A stretch of 64,000 nt of DNA from Thermothielavioides terrestris NRRL 8126 (lineage: Eukaryota > Ascomycota > Sordariomycetes > Sordariales > Chaetomiaceae). The DNA is taken from the NCBI RefSeq assembly GCF_000226115.1, contig NC_016458.1:3630001-3694000 (forward strand), given 5' to 3'. How positions within the stretch are numbered: position 1 is the first letter of the stretch; every line of letters begins with the position of its first letter. The notes below the pieces were generated by a model. That model was not told the origin of the DNA and made no database searches. It saw only the letters and a program-made list of their open reading frames with translations. Below, in pieces: positions 21,077 through 32,245 of this stretch. The position numbers were made by a program, and so were the translations under genes.

Positions 21077-22267
21077 TGTGAAGCAGTCGAGAGAGGATGG
21101 TTGAATAACGATGGGCTGGCGTTGACAGCGGAAGTGACGGGAATGTGGCGGAGGTCAGATGCGGGATTGCGAGCGAGGTCAGATGCCAAGAACTTGGCCG
21201 AGAATGGGGATTTGCAGGCAGTCTGAGGCGGGTCGCTGTGCCTTTTGAGCCTTTTGAGGGAGATCGCCAAGGCGCGCCAGCCAAAGGGGCGCAGGGCGCG
21301 AGTGGCTGAGGGCAGACCCTGCTTGGCTGGAGATCACATGAATGGCTGCAATTGGCTATTGTGTAAAGGTACGGATACTGTGTGAGCTGGCATAACCCGG
21401 TTCCCTTCAAAGCCGACTGCGCTTCTTGTTTCAGTTGCCGCTCCGGGCAAGCTTCACTCAAAGCAAATGGGGGCTGTGCAGACCGCCTTGGTGTATCGAT
21501 TGCTGCGTCAAATAACGCACGGACGGCAGTTTTATAGCATGTCCAGTAACTGCCGCGATGCAGGCGCTTGGGAGTTTCATCAGCGGCGCTTGGAGTATGC
21601 TGAGTGATGTGGTCATGCCTTGAGAACTTTCGCCATCTGAAGCCTTGGCCTTTGAAAGGATAACCCGTCAAACAGGAAGAAAATCTCGGCAACTTGAGGC
21701 ACCTAGGTACCTATTCCTAGATGATCCGAACTTGAGGTACACGTGTATGGCGATTGAGGTAGCGCACACAAAAAAGCCAACCTTGGAAGGTACCTGATGA
21801 CGTTACCCTGGTTATCTCTACTTTAACATTACCTACCGTATCTTGGGTACTCGTTCAAAGACCTAGGTTGGCGCTTTCGGTTGAAATGCCACGAAATCGC
21901 TTTGGGCTACGTTAACACGCCGCAAAGACCGCTCGACCAACAGTGTACACGAGAGTGCAGGTGAAGGGCGTCGTCTCTGATCGATTGTGTGGTTGGGGAA
22001 GAGGGCGAAAGAGGTTGTGGAATGACGCAACCAGATATGACCAATCAAGGACCCGCCCCATCCGTTATCGGCTGACAGATGGCGGGGCAGGTTTTGCCTC
22101 AGTGCCGGACCTTTTTCCACAGGTCGAGGGGTAGTTCTCTTCAACTGGCGTCGTCCATCAAACACTCCAATTTGAAAAGAGTATTAAGCCGCGGCATCCT
22201 GCCCACACTCCACTGCTCTTCATCAAATTCCTTTGGGCGGCAACACTGCTTACCTCGTCTGTGCGAT
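21077..22267. other. Divergent promoter region CYSTM gene / GRX4
   Basis: Includes a TACCT-type cluster at about 21700-21800 (CACCTAGGTACCTATTCC, GGAAGGTACC). A 313-codon minus frame overlapping the CYSTM exons (20751-21692) is not credible. Confidence 0.6.
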
Positions 22268-23137
22268 ATGTCCGAGTTGAAAGAGATCACCAGCGTATCG
22301 GACTGGGAGCAGCATGTTTCGACGCTGCCGTCGTCCACTCTGCTGATCGTTTCCTTCCATGCCCCATGGGCGGCACCGTGCAAGCAGATGGAAAATGTCC
22401 TCCAGACTCTCGCCGCCGAATACCCCGTAACCCAACCGCTGTCGACTTCGTGGGTGAAGATCAACGCTGAGGAGTTGTCGGACATCAGCGAGGCTTACAA
22501 CGTGACGGCTGTTCCCTTCCTCGTCCTTATCAGGAACGGAGAGGTGCTGGAAACGGTCAGCGGGAGCAGCGCCGCGAGGGTGCGGAATGCGATCGAAAGA
22601 CACGCGAGCAAAACCGCGGCGGCAGGCACTGCCAGCAACGGTCCGGCAGCCGGCATCGACAACAACGGTGGGGAGGTCGCGACGGAAGAAGACCCAGAGA
22701 AAAAGAAGCAGGAGCTCTTCAAGCGTCTCGGTGAACTGGTCAAGGCTGCGCCTGTTATGTTATTCATGAAGGGGACACCGAGCGAGCCAAAGTGCGGTTT
22801 CTCTCGACAGATGGTGGGCATCCTGCGCGACAACTCTGTCAAGTACGGCTTCTTCAATATCTTGGCCGACGACGAAGTACGGCAAGGGTTGAAGGAGTTC
22901 GCTGATTGGCCGACCTACCCGCAACTCTGGGTGGAGGGGGAACTGGTTGGCGGTCTTGATATTGTGCGTTTACATATCTCCCCTCCGCTCCATCTTTCTT
23001 TCCTTTCTTTTGGCGCACTTTGTCTTGGGCAAGCACTGACAGTTGGAAAGGTCAAAGAGGAATTGGAGAACAACGCCGACTTTCTGAAACCATATAGCGT
23101 CAAAACGAACGGCGATACCGCGGCTGCGGCGTCTTGA
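22268..23137 (+). CDS. GRX4: Monothiol CGFS glutaredoxin (Trx-Grx type)
   Basis: Cytosolic/nuclear [2Fe-2S]-binding glutaredoxin of the Grx3/Grx4 class, which relays iron status to transcription factors and supplies Fe-S clusters. Model: exon 1 22268-22963, intron 22964-23050 (GTGCGT, branch CTGAC, acceptor GGAAAG), exon 2 23051-23137; 260 residues. The N-terminal thioredoxin-like domain has WAAPCKQM in the redox loop (about residues 35-42). The C-terminal Grx domain has the CGFS ligand motif at residue 176 (GTPSEPKCGFSRQM), the conserved WPTYPQLWVEGELVGGLDI, and then VKEELENN. The intron is 87 nt (3n) and has no stop, so unspliced RNA would encode a 29-residue insertion just before the C-terminal helix. 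The start MSELKEI fits the family. Confidence 0.93.
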   Translation: MSELKEITSVSDWEQHVSTLPSSTLLIVSFHAPWAAPCKQMENVLQTLAAEYPVTQPLSTSWVKINAEELSDISEAYNVTAVPFLVLIRNGEVLETVSGSSAARVRNAIERHASKTAAAGTASNGPAAGIDNNGGEVATEEDPEKKKQELFKRLGELVKAAPVMLFMKGTPSEPKCGFSRQMVGILRDNSVKYGFFNILADDEVRQGLKEFADWPTYPQLWVEGELVGGLDIVRLHISPPLHLSFLSFGALCLGQALTVGKVKEELENNADFLKPYSVKTNGDTAAAAS

Positions 23138-24717
23138 ACCCTGGTTGATGGAAGATAGCCGCCGCCGCCGTCATTGTCGGGGAACCCGGTCACTGTCTTG
23201 CGAGATGCTGCGGACTGTCGAAGGCACTGTCTTCGAGAGGCGGGATTGCCGTGTGAAATCCATGACCCCGCGCGCAGCAATTCGGTGCCCTCTCCGTATG
23301 ACTCACATCGAACTGCTGTTGGAGAGCTTAATAAGCAAGAGTGCAATCCTCCGCTATCTCCGCACTCGCTCAACGCCTGGTTTGCTTTGTTGAGGAGGTG
23401 GCCGTCCTCCGGGGATAACCGCGGTTGACGAAGCCGGGATTCGAGGAATAAACTGGGACGTTTGCTACTCAGCTAATCCTCAAGTGCACCCATCTCTATG
23501 TTCTGCTCTGTGCTCCAAACAAAGTGATTGTATTTATCTCGAATTTAGGCCAGGTTCTCGTGGGGCGATGCGCTCCTATGCGAACAGAAAGGGATTAAGA
23601 TTGAAGGACCAATCTTCGCAAGTCTGCACGCAAGCCTATGAACGTGATGGTTCACGACCTCTCCGCCACGAAAGAGCAAAGAGCGCCAAGAGGAGCACCA
23701 CGGGGAGTACTGTACCACAGAACCACACTGTGCAGAGGGTTTAGCTGAACCGCGCGGAAAGGCAAAGACGGCGCTAAGGGCAGACTCAACTTGAACAATT
23801 AGATAGTTGCGGCCAACCTACCTGTGGTCATCACGTATGTCTCCGGAGCAAGGTGAACAGTAGAGCGAGAGCCCTGGTCCTGTTAGTCAGGGAAGCCATT
23901 CACTGCTTTATGTGCCGTAACTTGCGGACGGTTCTCCGAGTCTGGACCTGAAATACGCATACACGTAATTATTCCATACATAAGTTACGGCAGTTCTTGG
24001 CATTCCCGTTTGCAGCACTTTGACCCCGTTCCCGCCCCACCTGCAGTGGCTCGCCCAAACCCCACCAAAACTCCCACGCTCACTCACCCTTACGCAGTAC
24101 ACTACCTACCTAGGCAGGCTTCCTTGGCCAGCGTCATTCATGTGCGACTCGCTCCATCCCTCCTGACTTCCTCTCGCCGTCTCGTCGCAGCCCGCATCCT
24201 GAAGTGTTGTTTTTGCCCATCGACAGTTAGACACCCGTGATCAGTATTTACGGACACCTCACTCGCCGCCACCAACACCGACACGTTTCACCAGGCCTCC
24301 GGTCTTCCCTAGGTTGCGGCTCGTCGACAATTGATGAGCACCAAGCTGGTCCGCGCCGCCATTCCGTGAAGATCTACCGCCGTATCCCGTGGCAGCGGGG
24401 CAGTTCCCAGGTCGCCGCCACAGCAGGATTGGAACTCCGAGTCTCTTTGCGCACCTCTGTCCGCCAGTGCCAGACACGGCGCGTCAGTCTCGGCCCAACT
24501 TCCTGGAAAACGGCGAACTTCTGAGCGCAGGGCTCCTTTGCGGCTTGCTCTGGAAGCATCGGGAAAACGCTGGGGGTTGTCTCAACCTTTGTCGGGGTGC
24601 AGGCCTCCCAGTTTCGCTCGACGGGCGCGTGCTGCGTATCTGAAGGCGCATTTGCGATCAGGACGCGTATCAGCTGCCTGACCGATTCGGTTTCGTCTGC
24701 TAGTTGCGTGCTCGAAA
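23138..24717. other. Intergenic, GRX4 3' / Zn2Cys6 regulator promoter
   Basis: 1.6 kb without a supportable gene. A TACCTACCTAGG unit occurs near 24104-24115. Confidence 0.6.
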
Positions 24718-27626
24718 ATGACGCCGACGCCTCCTTCAACCACGAATTCGTCCACCGGTCGGTCTCCTGAAGCACAGTACCGGGTGGTCCGTAAGAGAAA
24801 TAGAGTGCCGCTCAGTTGCTACCCCTGCCGGACAAGAAAGTGAGTCGCCTTCGCGCTTGCTACCTTCCCGCTGTTTTTGCGTTGTTGTCCGCTGACGATT
24901 CCAGATTGTAAGCTGCCGTCTCCGGGGTGCTAGCTGGGTTCCTTCCGAGCTTTTCTAACACGGCGCCCAGGAAGTGCGACAGATCTCACCCATGTAGCAA
25001 CTGCACCAAGCGCGAGGGCGCAGACACGCTCTCCTGCTCATACGCCACTCCCGTTTCCCGCAGGAAGAACCAGAGCCAAGGGGAGCCCAGTGCGGACGAT
25101 ATGCAGAACCGGATCGACAGGTTAGAGGGTCTCGTCCTGTCGCTGATGCACGGAGGGGCAAGTGTCGATGTTGGCTCGTTGCCCGGGGCGGCGTCCTCGG
25201 TTTCCTCAGCCGGCGCTGCTTCCAACGCCTCGCCTTCCACCGCAGACAGCAATTCCTTGCCCGCGAAAATCGATGAGCGTGACGACGGCGCCATGCAGGA
25301 CGAGGACGAAAGTGATATTGATGAGGGTCTGGCCAAGTCCCTGGGCGTCTTGAAGGTCGATGCAAGCCGGACGAAGCAGGTCTATTTGGGGGAAGAGCAC
25401 TGGCACACCATCCTGCTTGACATCGCCGAAGTCAAGAACTACTTCGCAAATCACAAGAAGGACATGGAGAGGAGCTACGAGAGGATTAAGTCAACCAAGC
25501 CGCCAAACGCGAAACAACCGCCGATCCTACTGATGGGCGCGACGCCTGCCTCTGAAATCGAGCTCCGCGCCGAGCTGCCGCCCAAGTCGACCGTCCTAGC
25601 CCTGTGCGCAAGGTGTTTCAGCTCGGTAGACAACGTTGCCAGCATTGTCCACGCGCCGACGTTCCATCAACAACTGCGCAGACACTGGCAAGACCCGTCC
25701 AAGACGCCTATCATGTGGTTGGCGCTGCTGTATTCGATTCTGTGCTTGGCCATGCTGAGCTATCACAAGGTCGGGGACGAGCCGCCTGATGGGAAGGGCC
25801 GGGTGCTTGAGCTGGCAGACGAGTACCGGCTGAGAACAGTGCAGTGTTTGATTGCCGCCGACTACACAAAATCCGCCGAGTACACGGTGGAGGCCATGTT
25901 GCTGTACGCCTTCTGCGAGTACTCGTCCCGGTGGGATGCCGAATTAAGTCTGTGGGTAATTATATCCATGGTTGTGAGGATCGCGATGCGGATGGGATAC
26001 CATCGCGATGGCAAGTGGTTTCCCACTCTCTCCCCCTTCGAGGCGGTATGTTTATTTTTTTTTTTTTTCACCCCCTTTTTTTCCCCCTTTTTTCTCTTTT
26101 GTCTCCGTTTGTTTAAAACTTCACTCTCCAGTATGCGCCTTCCTTCTCACAGCTGACCACTGCTCCCCAATTTAGGAAATGCGACGCAGGACCTGGGGTC
26201 TCGTTAGGATGCTTGATGTCTTCTTGTCGCATCAGATCGCACTACCCAGCATGATCTCAGAATACGACTGCGATACCGAGTTGCCCCACAACTTAAACGA
26301 CGAAGACTTCGGTCCGGACACGAAGGTATTACCCCCGTCTCGGCCCAATGATGAGCCGACGCCCATCAGCTACTTGATCTTCAAGATCAAGCTGTGTCTA
26401 CAGCTCGGAGCCATCTTGCAGGCCACGGGCCGAGTGAAGAACCCAGTTCACTATGACGAGATCCTCCGATTTGATGCCAAGCTACGCGACATCAGGGCCG
26501 AGCTACCACCCCACCTGAAGATGCTGCCACTTGAGGAATGCCAGGGCCCGCTGACGCTAGTCATGGCACGCTTCAACATGGACATTCTCTACCTCAAGAT
26601 CATGTGTTTGCTCCACAGGAAGTACATACCGCGAGCGAGGCACAACCCCCGGTATGCGCACTCTCGGCGCAGTGCCATCGAGGCCTCACTAGAGGCGCTG
26701 CGGCACTTGGCAACGCTGCATCGGGAGTCACAGCCCAATGGGCGGCTGCATCCGATCAGGTGGTTCGTTACATCGGTGGCGACCAAGGACTTCCTGCTTC
26801 CTGCCATGCTCATCGCACTCGACTTGCACTTCGACAATGCGGGTCAGGGGTCGGCGGGACAAAGCTCGCATTTCTGGTCCCGGGAGCAACGCCAGGAGAT
26901 GATCGTCAGCCTTGAGCTGACAAGGGACGTCTGGAAACAGCTGGCCGACATCTCGATGGAGGCAGTCAAGGCGTCCAACACGCTGGAGATCATGCTGGCC
27001 AAAATCAAGGGCTCCGGTGGCGCGGACGGGCCGACAAGTCCGGTCGAGAGGACGTCAGCTTCCGGGCCTCTCGGAGCCACTGGCTTGACGGCATTGGAGC
27101 CGGAGCACTCAGCGGCTATGACACTTGGCATGCTTTCGGAGGGAGCAATGCCCGGCTCGCCTGCGACGCTCGGCGGCCCCCAGATGTCTGCGGGCGCCCC
27201 GTATGGGACGCTCAACCCGAGCTCGGACCCATCGAATACAGGCCCGGGCCCGAGTACGGGACCAGGCACAAATATGGGAGCAGGCGCCGCAGCATATGAA
27301 TTTTCCAACCCCATGCTGGGTTTCGACGGCGGGCAATCTCCACTCTCCATGTTCGATAACATGGCGGGCGGCAACCTCGACTTTTCTACCAACCTTGATT
27401 GGGTAAGGATGTTCCCCGGCCTAAGTTTAGATGCCGTGACCTCCCTCAGGCGTACACCTTGCTGACCCGCGGTATCCAGGATTCCTTCGAGAACTATATG
27501 CAAACCGCCCACTGGGGCGCCGAAACTCTCCAGTTCTTTTCTGGCAACCCAGAAATGTCACAACAGCAGGCTCCGCCAGATGGCATTCCGTTTCCCTACG
27601 GCCCAGATCTGAGGGGTTCAACCTAA
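24718..27626 (+). CDS. Zn2Cys6 transcription factor with fungal-specific TF domain
   Basis: Model: exon 1 24718-24839, intron 24840-24904, microexon 24905-24907, intron 24908-24970, exon 3 24971-26045, intron 26046-26175, exon 4 26176-27402, intron 27403-27449, exon 5 27450-27626; 867 residues. The zinc cluster (residues 34-64) reads C34-x2-C37-x6-C44-x5-C50-x2-C53-x10-C64 with the canonical RTRKLKCD, which needs the 3-nt microexon. An acidic segment (DEDESDIDEG) and a probable dimerisation helix follow. The fungal-specific TF domain (about 220-560) includes the APTFHQQL block, YHRDGKWFPTLSPFEA and EMRRRTWGLVRMLD, which joins correctly across the 26046 intron. The C-terminus is Gly/Pro/Ser-rich and likely activating. 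It ends 820 bp upstream of the amylase gene, same strand. It is not obviously AmyR; the target is unknown. Confidence 0.9.
24905..24907 (+). other. 3-nt microexon (ATT) in the zinc-cluster codons
   Basis: Flanked upstream by a complete 65-bp intron (GTGAGT donor 24840, CTGAC branch 24892-24896, CCAG acceptor ending 24904). Downstream is a complete 63-bp intron (GTAAGC donor 24908, CTAAC branch 24955-24959, CCAG acceptor ending 24970). Its inclusion turns AA|A TT|G into Lys-Leu and restores the six-residue spacing between Cys37 and Cys44. Skipping it would give RTRK-KCD with five residues, still in frame but off the family consensus. Confidence 0.8.
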
Positions 27627-28445
27627 AGTGCTGTCGAGGGAGGGATGGCGGTGGTGCAAGCGCGTCTCCTCGTTCTCGAACGAATGTCAGCCGAGCAATC
27701 TCCCGATTTCTTGAGGGGGCAGGGCACGAGAAGGATGTGGTAGTTAAGAAGCTAGGGACATACGGCGGCGGGTGTAGGATTTGGCGTGTCATTGTTTGGA
27801 CCATTCCGGTGTGTGTATTCAAATCACCCAATACCCTCCTCTCTGGAACAGGGTTTTCGAGCCAGGGCGTAATCAAGCCCGGTGGCACATCTTGAGAAAT
27901 GACCACTCCCCAACCATCCTACGTGAGGACTCCTCTGTTGGTCAGAGGCATTCGGCCCTTCTGTTAGTTACCACCGAATGCAACTTCTGAGCACCCCGGC
28001 ACGGCACTTGGTATGGAGTGTGACGGGGGTCTCCGAACTATGCGGGGAGCGGGGCTGTGGTCCGCGTGGGGGACGGAAGTGGCTTGCCTGTTTAAGGCGA
28101 CCGCCCCGGAGCCCACAACCCCATACTGTTATTTCCAGTTGCATCAAGGGGTGATGGGGTCGCCGGACGGCCCGATTCGCGAGACACGTAACTGCGTCTT
28201 CGCAGCTCTGTGTTGGGCTGCTTGCACTATCAATGCTTCTGCTTCGCGACCTCGGCGACAACCGGTTCGGGGCAGCAACCGGATACCGTTACGGTGCTGG
28301 GTGTCCGTGAGTAGCGCGGACCTATTTACAGTAGTATATGGAGGTTGGGGTCCCCGGGGCTGTTTTTGGTCTTTAGCCCCTGAGGTTGGAGTATACGCGG
28401 CCACCACGAACTCTATCACCTCGTTAATCTGCTAACTCGCCCGTG
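27627..28445. other. Intergenic, amylase promoter
   Basis: 819 bp between the Zn2Cys6 gene and the amylase start. It holds three CreA-type sites (see separate entry). Otherwise nothing clear. Confidence 0.6.
28042..28071 (+). promoter_or_regulatory. Cluster of three SYGGRG (CreA/CRE-1-type) sites
   Basis: GCGGGG at 28042-28047, GCGGGG at 28049-28054 and GTGGGG at 28066-28071, about 375-404 bp upstream of the amylase ATG. CreA/CRE-1 binds SYGGRG and represses amylases on glucose; paired sites are usually the functional ones. The match is by consensus only, and such hexamers are common in GC-rich DNA. Confidence 0.4.
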
Positions 28446-31270
28446 ATGCGCACTCTTCACCGAGCCCTTCTTGTCCTGGCCGGAGCTGTCCTGGAAGCTT
28501 CGCAGGGTGCTGCCGGGCTCTCGGCTGCCGAGTGGCGGAGCCAGTCCATCTACCAGGTTGTCACCGACAGGTTCGCCCGGACCGACCTGTCGACCACGGC
28601 GTCTTGCAACACGGCAGACCAAGTCTACTGCGGAGGGACATGGCAGGGGCTCATCTCCAAGCTGGACTACATCCAGGGCATGGGTTTCACCGCCGTATGG
28701 ATCTCACCAGTGGTCAAGCAGGTGGAAGGCAATTCCCAAGATGGGTGAGCTCTCCGCCGCGTGAACCGTCCCGGCCTGCCCGAGCTCCCGCTGACGAGTG
28801 AGTCATGGAAGGTCGGCCTATCACGGATACTGGGCGCAGGATATCTGGGCCTTGAATCCAGCTTTTGGGACCGAGGCGGATCTCGCTGCGCTCGCTGCGG
28901 CACTGCATGCCCGAGGCATGGTGAGAACTCAAGCTTGGTGCTTCCGAGCCACGACCAATGCTTTGCTGATGGGTGGTGCTCTGCTCCCAGTATCTCATGG
29001 TTGACATCGTCACCAACCATATGGCATACATGGGTTGTGGCACCTGTGTAAACTACAGCCTGTTCAATCCCTTTTCATCGGTGCGGATCGTGTCCTCCCT
29101 CGCCGGCAACCCACTTCCGGGGCTCAAGGGGCCAAACCGCTAAGTCACTGCAGTCATCGTACTTCCACCCATATTGCGCCATCGACTACAGCAACCAGAC
29201 GTCGGTCGAGGTGTGCGTACTCCCCTCCCTGATGAGTGAGGGGCGATGATATTAGCAGCTGACATGATGCTGCAGTTGCTGGCAAGGGGATAACATTGTC
29301 AGGTATTCTTCGGAGGAACCCCGAGTCCTACTTCCCTCTCCACTCGGCTTAAGTTACCGTAGAAGATCCAACTAACAGGCATCCAGTCTGCCTGATCTGC
29401 GCACCGAGGAGCAAGTGTTCCCCAAGCCCCCTTGGGCCCCCCGTGGCATGAAGACACCGGCCTACTAACTAGGCAAGCAATGCAGTGACACCGTGCGCAG
29501 CATCTGGAACCGCTGGGTTAGCCAGCTCGTGTCCAACTACTCCATGTAAGATTGAATATCCATCCGTTGCCCGCCGAATACTACGCGATGCGAACCCGTG
29601 TTGACATGCTGGGCACATAGCGACGGCTTCCGAGTCGACAGCGCAAAGCACGTCGAGACGTCCTTTTGGCAAGGCTTCTCGACAGCGGCGGGCGTGTACC
29701 TGCTGGGCGAGGTCTTTGACGGGGACCCGTCGTACGTGGCGCCTTACCAGAACTACCTCAACGGGGTTCTGGACTATCCCAGGTACGAACGAACCTTACC
29801 CTGGCTTGTCTTTCTCACCTGCAATGCTGACTCCCCGGCTCAAGCTACTACTGGATCCTCCGGGCTTTCCAGTCATCCAGCGGCAGCATCAGCGACCTCG
29901 TCTCCGGGCTCAACACGCTCCATGGCGTTGCTCTGGACCTTAGTCTATATGGGTCCTTCCTCGAAAACCACGATGTGGCGCGGTTTGCGTCATTCACGCA
30001 AGACATGGTGAGTGCGCAGCACGGAGCTTCAAGCGTGTCCATTGTCTCAACAAGTGGCTAACCAGATACTTTGTACGGCCGAGAAGTCCCTAGCGAAGAA
30101 TGTGGGTGGTGCATAAGAGCCCGTTGGAGATCTGTCCTTACTAATAATCTTGCCCGGATGGGAACGGCTGGAGTTGTAGGCCATCGCATTCACAATGTTG
30201 AAAGACGGTCAGTGTCCCGCAACCGTGACGGCCATGGGTGCCCTTATTCTGACAAGGGGCAGGCATCCCCATCATATACCAGGGACAAGAGCAACATTAC
30301 TCTGGCGGAACGACGCCCAACAACCGCGAGGCCCTCTGGCTCTCGGGCTACTCGACTAGCTCCGAGCTTTACAAGTGGATTGCCGCCTTAAACCAGATCC
30401 GGGCCCGAGCAATTGCTCAAGATGGCGGCTATCTCTCCTACAGCAGCCAACCCATCTACTCGGACAGCCACACCATTGCCATGCGCAAAGGCACCTCGGG
30501 ATACCAGATCGTGGGCGTGTTCACCAATGTCGGGGCTTCGTCGTCGGTCACGGTCACCCTAACCTCTTCCGCGACGGGCTTCGGGGCGAACCAAGCACTC
30601 ATCGACGTGATGAGCTGCACCGCCTACACCACAGATTCGACGGGAGCCCTCACTGTAACCCTGAACGACGGCCTGCCCAAGGTGCTTTATCCGACTGCGC
30701 GGCTCTCGGGCAGCGGTATCTGCGCAGGGATGACCAGCACAGCGCTGCCGACGTCAAGCTCGACTGCAGCATCAGCCACGACGAGTAAGTTCAGGCCCTG
30801 GCGTGGTTGGCCCAAGAGTGATATTGTGTGTCGGCCACTTTGACGCCAACAGTTGGTAACGGAAATGGCCTTCTAGCTGCCTCAGCCTGCTCCTTGTCGG
30901 CAGTGAACATCACCTTCAATGAGCTCGTCACCACGGCGTGGGGGGACACAATCAAGCTGTAAGTGTTAGGAAAGATTGGACATGCTGCACCCCCTGTGGC
31001 TCAAGGGCTAACGGAGGCGATTGTGGCAGGGCCGGCAACATATCCGCTCTCGGCAGCTGGAGCCCAAGCAGTGCCTTGACACTGAGCGCATCGCAGTATT
31101 CACAAAGCAACCCGCTCTGGTCCGTCACAACCGTGCTCGCTCCCGGAACGGTGATCGAGTACAAGTTTATCAAGGTCAGCGCCTCCGGGACAGTAACATG
31201 GGAGTCGGACCCGAACCGCGTCTACACTGTGCCCTGCGCAACTGCGACGGTCAGTAGCACTTGGCGATGA
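28446..31270 (+). CDS. Secreted alpha-amylase, GH13 with CBM20
   Basis: Endo-alpha-1,4-glucanase of the Taka-amylase type. My 14-exon model: 28446-28744, 28812-28920, 28991-29080, 29154-29212, 29276-29302, 29387-29410, 29486-29545, 29621-29782, 29845-30007, 30087-30101, 30180-30207, 30263-30784, 30853-30958, 31030-31270. The total is 634 residues and all phases close. A signal peptide ([18 protein letters not shown]) leads to [19 protein letters not shown]. All four GH13 motifs are present: DIVTNH (141-146), GFRVDSAKH with nucleophile D229, GEVFDGD with acid/base E253, and FLENHD with D320. [16 protein letters not shown] follows. After a Ser/Thr linker comes a CBM20 starch-binding domain ([24 protein letters not shown]), with the binding Trp residues present. 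The intron at 29411 uses a GC donor. Exons of 15, 24, 27 and 28 nt are unusually small. Confidence 0.9.
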
Positions 31271-31474
31271 TGGCCAAAAGGGGGGGCCAACGTGGCCTAG
31301 GACAATGCACGAGTGGGCCGGTGCGCGACAAGTTTGAGCACTCATGCCCATTTCACCACGTAAAACCTGCTAGTAGTGTATGTAATCGAAGAGAAGAGCA
31401 AAAAATCCATCGCATACTCTGGCTCAAATCAACACGGCCGGGCGGGACCAGCCCTCTGCGCGTGAACTATCTAT

Positions 31475-32245
31475 CTAGAGGTTGAAGGCCGTCTTGGCCC
31501 GGTTCCAGTAGGCGAGCCGCTCCGAGAGCGTCCCGTCGACGCCGAGGCAGTTGCTGTTGTAGGCGATCCAGCCGGCGTCGGTGCCCGTCTTGAGCGAGCT
31601 GCGCACGTCGGCGGTGCACTTGGTGGTCAGGAACCACGCGGCCGAGCCGAAGTTGTATTCGTCCGGCGTGACCAGCGCGAGCACGTCGTTGGGCGACTTG
31701 CCCGCCACCTTGGCCGCGCCGAACAGGTCGGTGGCGTACTCGGACACGAACTGGGCGATGTTAGTCAGGCATTCCCACCGCGAGGCAGGGAAACTTTGGG
31801 GAGGGGGGTAGAAAGGGGGGGATGAGGGGAAAGGGCTGCTGGATGAGAGACTTACATTCGGCATCATCATGTTTGCCGTGCCCTGGCCTGGCCTGCCGGG
31901 GCTGACGTTGTGCTTGAACTTCATGTCGACGCTCTCGAGGCCCATCAGGGCAACGGTGGCGGCACACTCGGCCGTGCTCAAGCTCTCGCACGCCTTGGCG
32001 ATGAATGGCGCAGCCTGGTCGGCCGTCCGGCACTCGTCGGGGAACTGAGCGCCGGCACACGAGCCGGACGACGGCATAATGGCCCTGACGGCCGCAGCCA
32101 TGTCGAAGGTGCTTCCGGCTCCGGCTGCCGCCGCGGTCGTGGTCGCAGCGGGAGCGGCAGCAGTGGTCGTTGCTTGCCGGGACCCCTTGGGGCACGCAGC
32201 GGCCAGCCCGCTGAGGAGGAGAACCGAGAGATACTGGGTCCGCAT
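31475..32245 (-). CDS. Small secreted protein (lysozyme-like fold suspected)
   Basis: Model: exon 1 32245-31856, intron 31855-31751 (GTAAGT, branch CTAAC, GCCCAG), exon 2 31750-31475; 221 residues. A signal peptide (MRTQYLSVLLLSGLAAACP) precedes a Thr/Ala-rich linker (about 25-45) and a domain with even Cys spacing: SGSCAGAQFPDECRTADQAAPF, CESLSTAECAATVALMGLESVDMKFK, FGSAAWFLTTKC, NSNCLGVDGTLSERLAYWNRA. This layout recalls secreted, single-domain, lysozyme-like or chitosanase-like fungal proteins, but I cannot place the family and do not see a certain catalytic pair. The 105-nt intron is 3n and free of stops, so an unspliced reading adds 35 residues. It is convergent with the amylase, 204 bp between the stops. 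Confidence 0.75.
   Translation of the reverse strand: MRTQYLSVLLLSGLAAACPKGSRQATTTAAAPAATTTAAAAGAGSTFDMAAAVRAIMPSSGSCAGAQFPDECRTADQAAPFIAKACESLSTAECAATVALMGLESVDMKFKHNVSPGRPGQGTANMMMPNVSLSSSSPFPSSPPFYPPPQSFPASRWECLTNIAQFVSEYATDLFGAAKVAGKSPNDVLALVTPDEYNFGSAAWFLTTKCTADVRSSLKTGTDAGWIAYNSNCLGVDGTLSERLAYWNRAKTAFNL

Noticed and set aside
20751..21692. 313-codon minus-strand frame
   Set aside because: Overlaps the CYSTM-like exons in another frame and runs through the promoter. The spliced 96-residue model is more coherent.
24840..24970. Single 131-bp intron in the Zn2Cys6 gene
   Set aside because: It leaves five instead of six residues between Cys2 and Cys3 and ignores two complete sets of internal splice signals.
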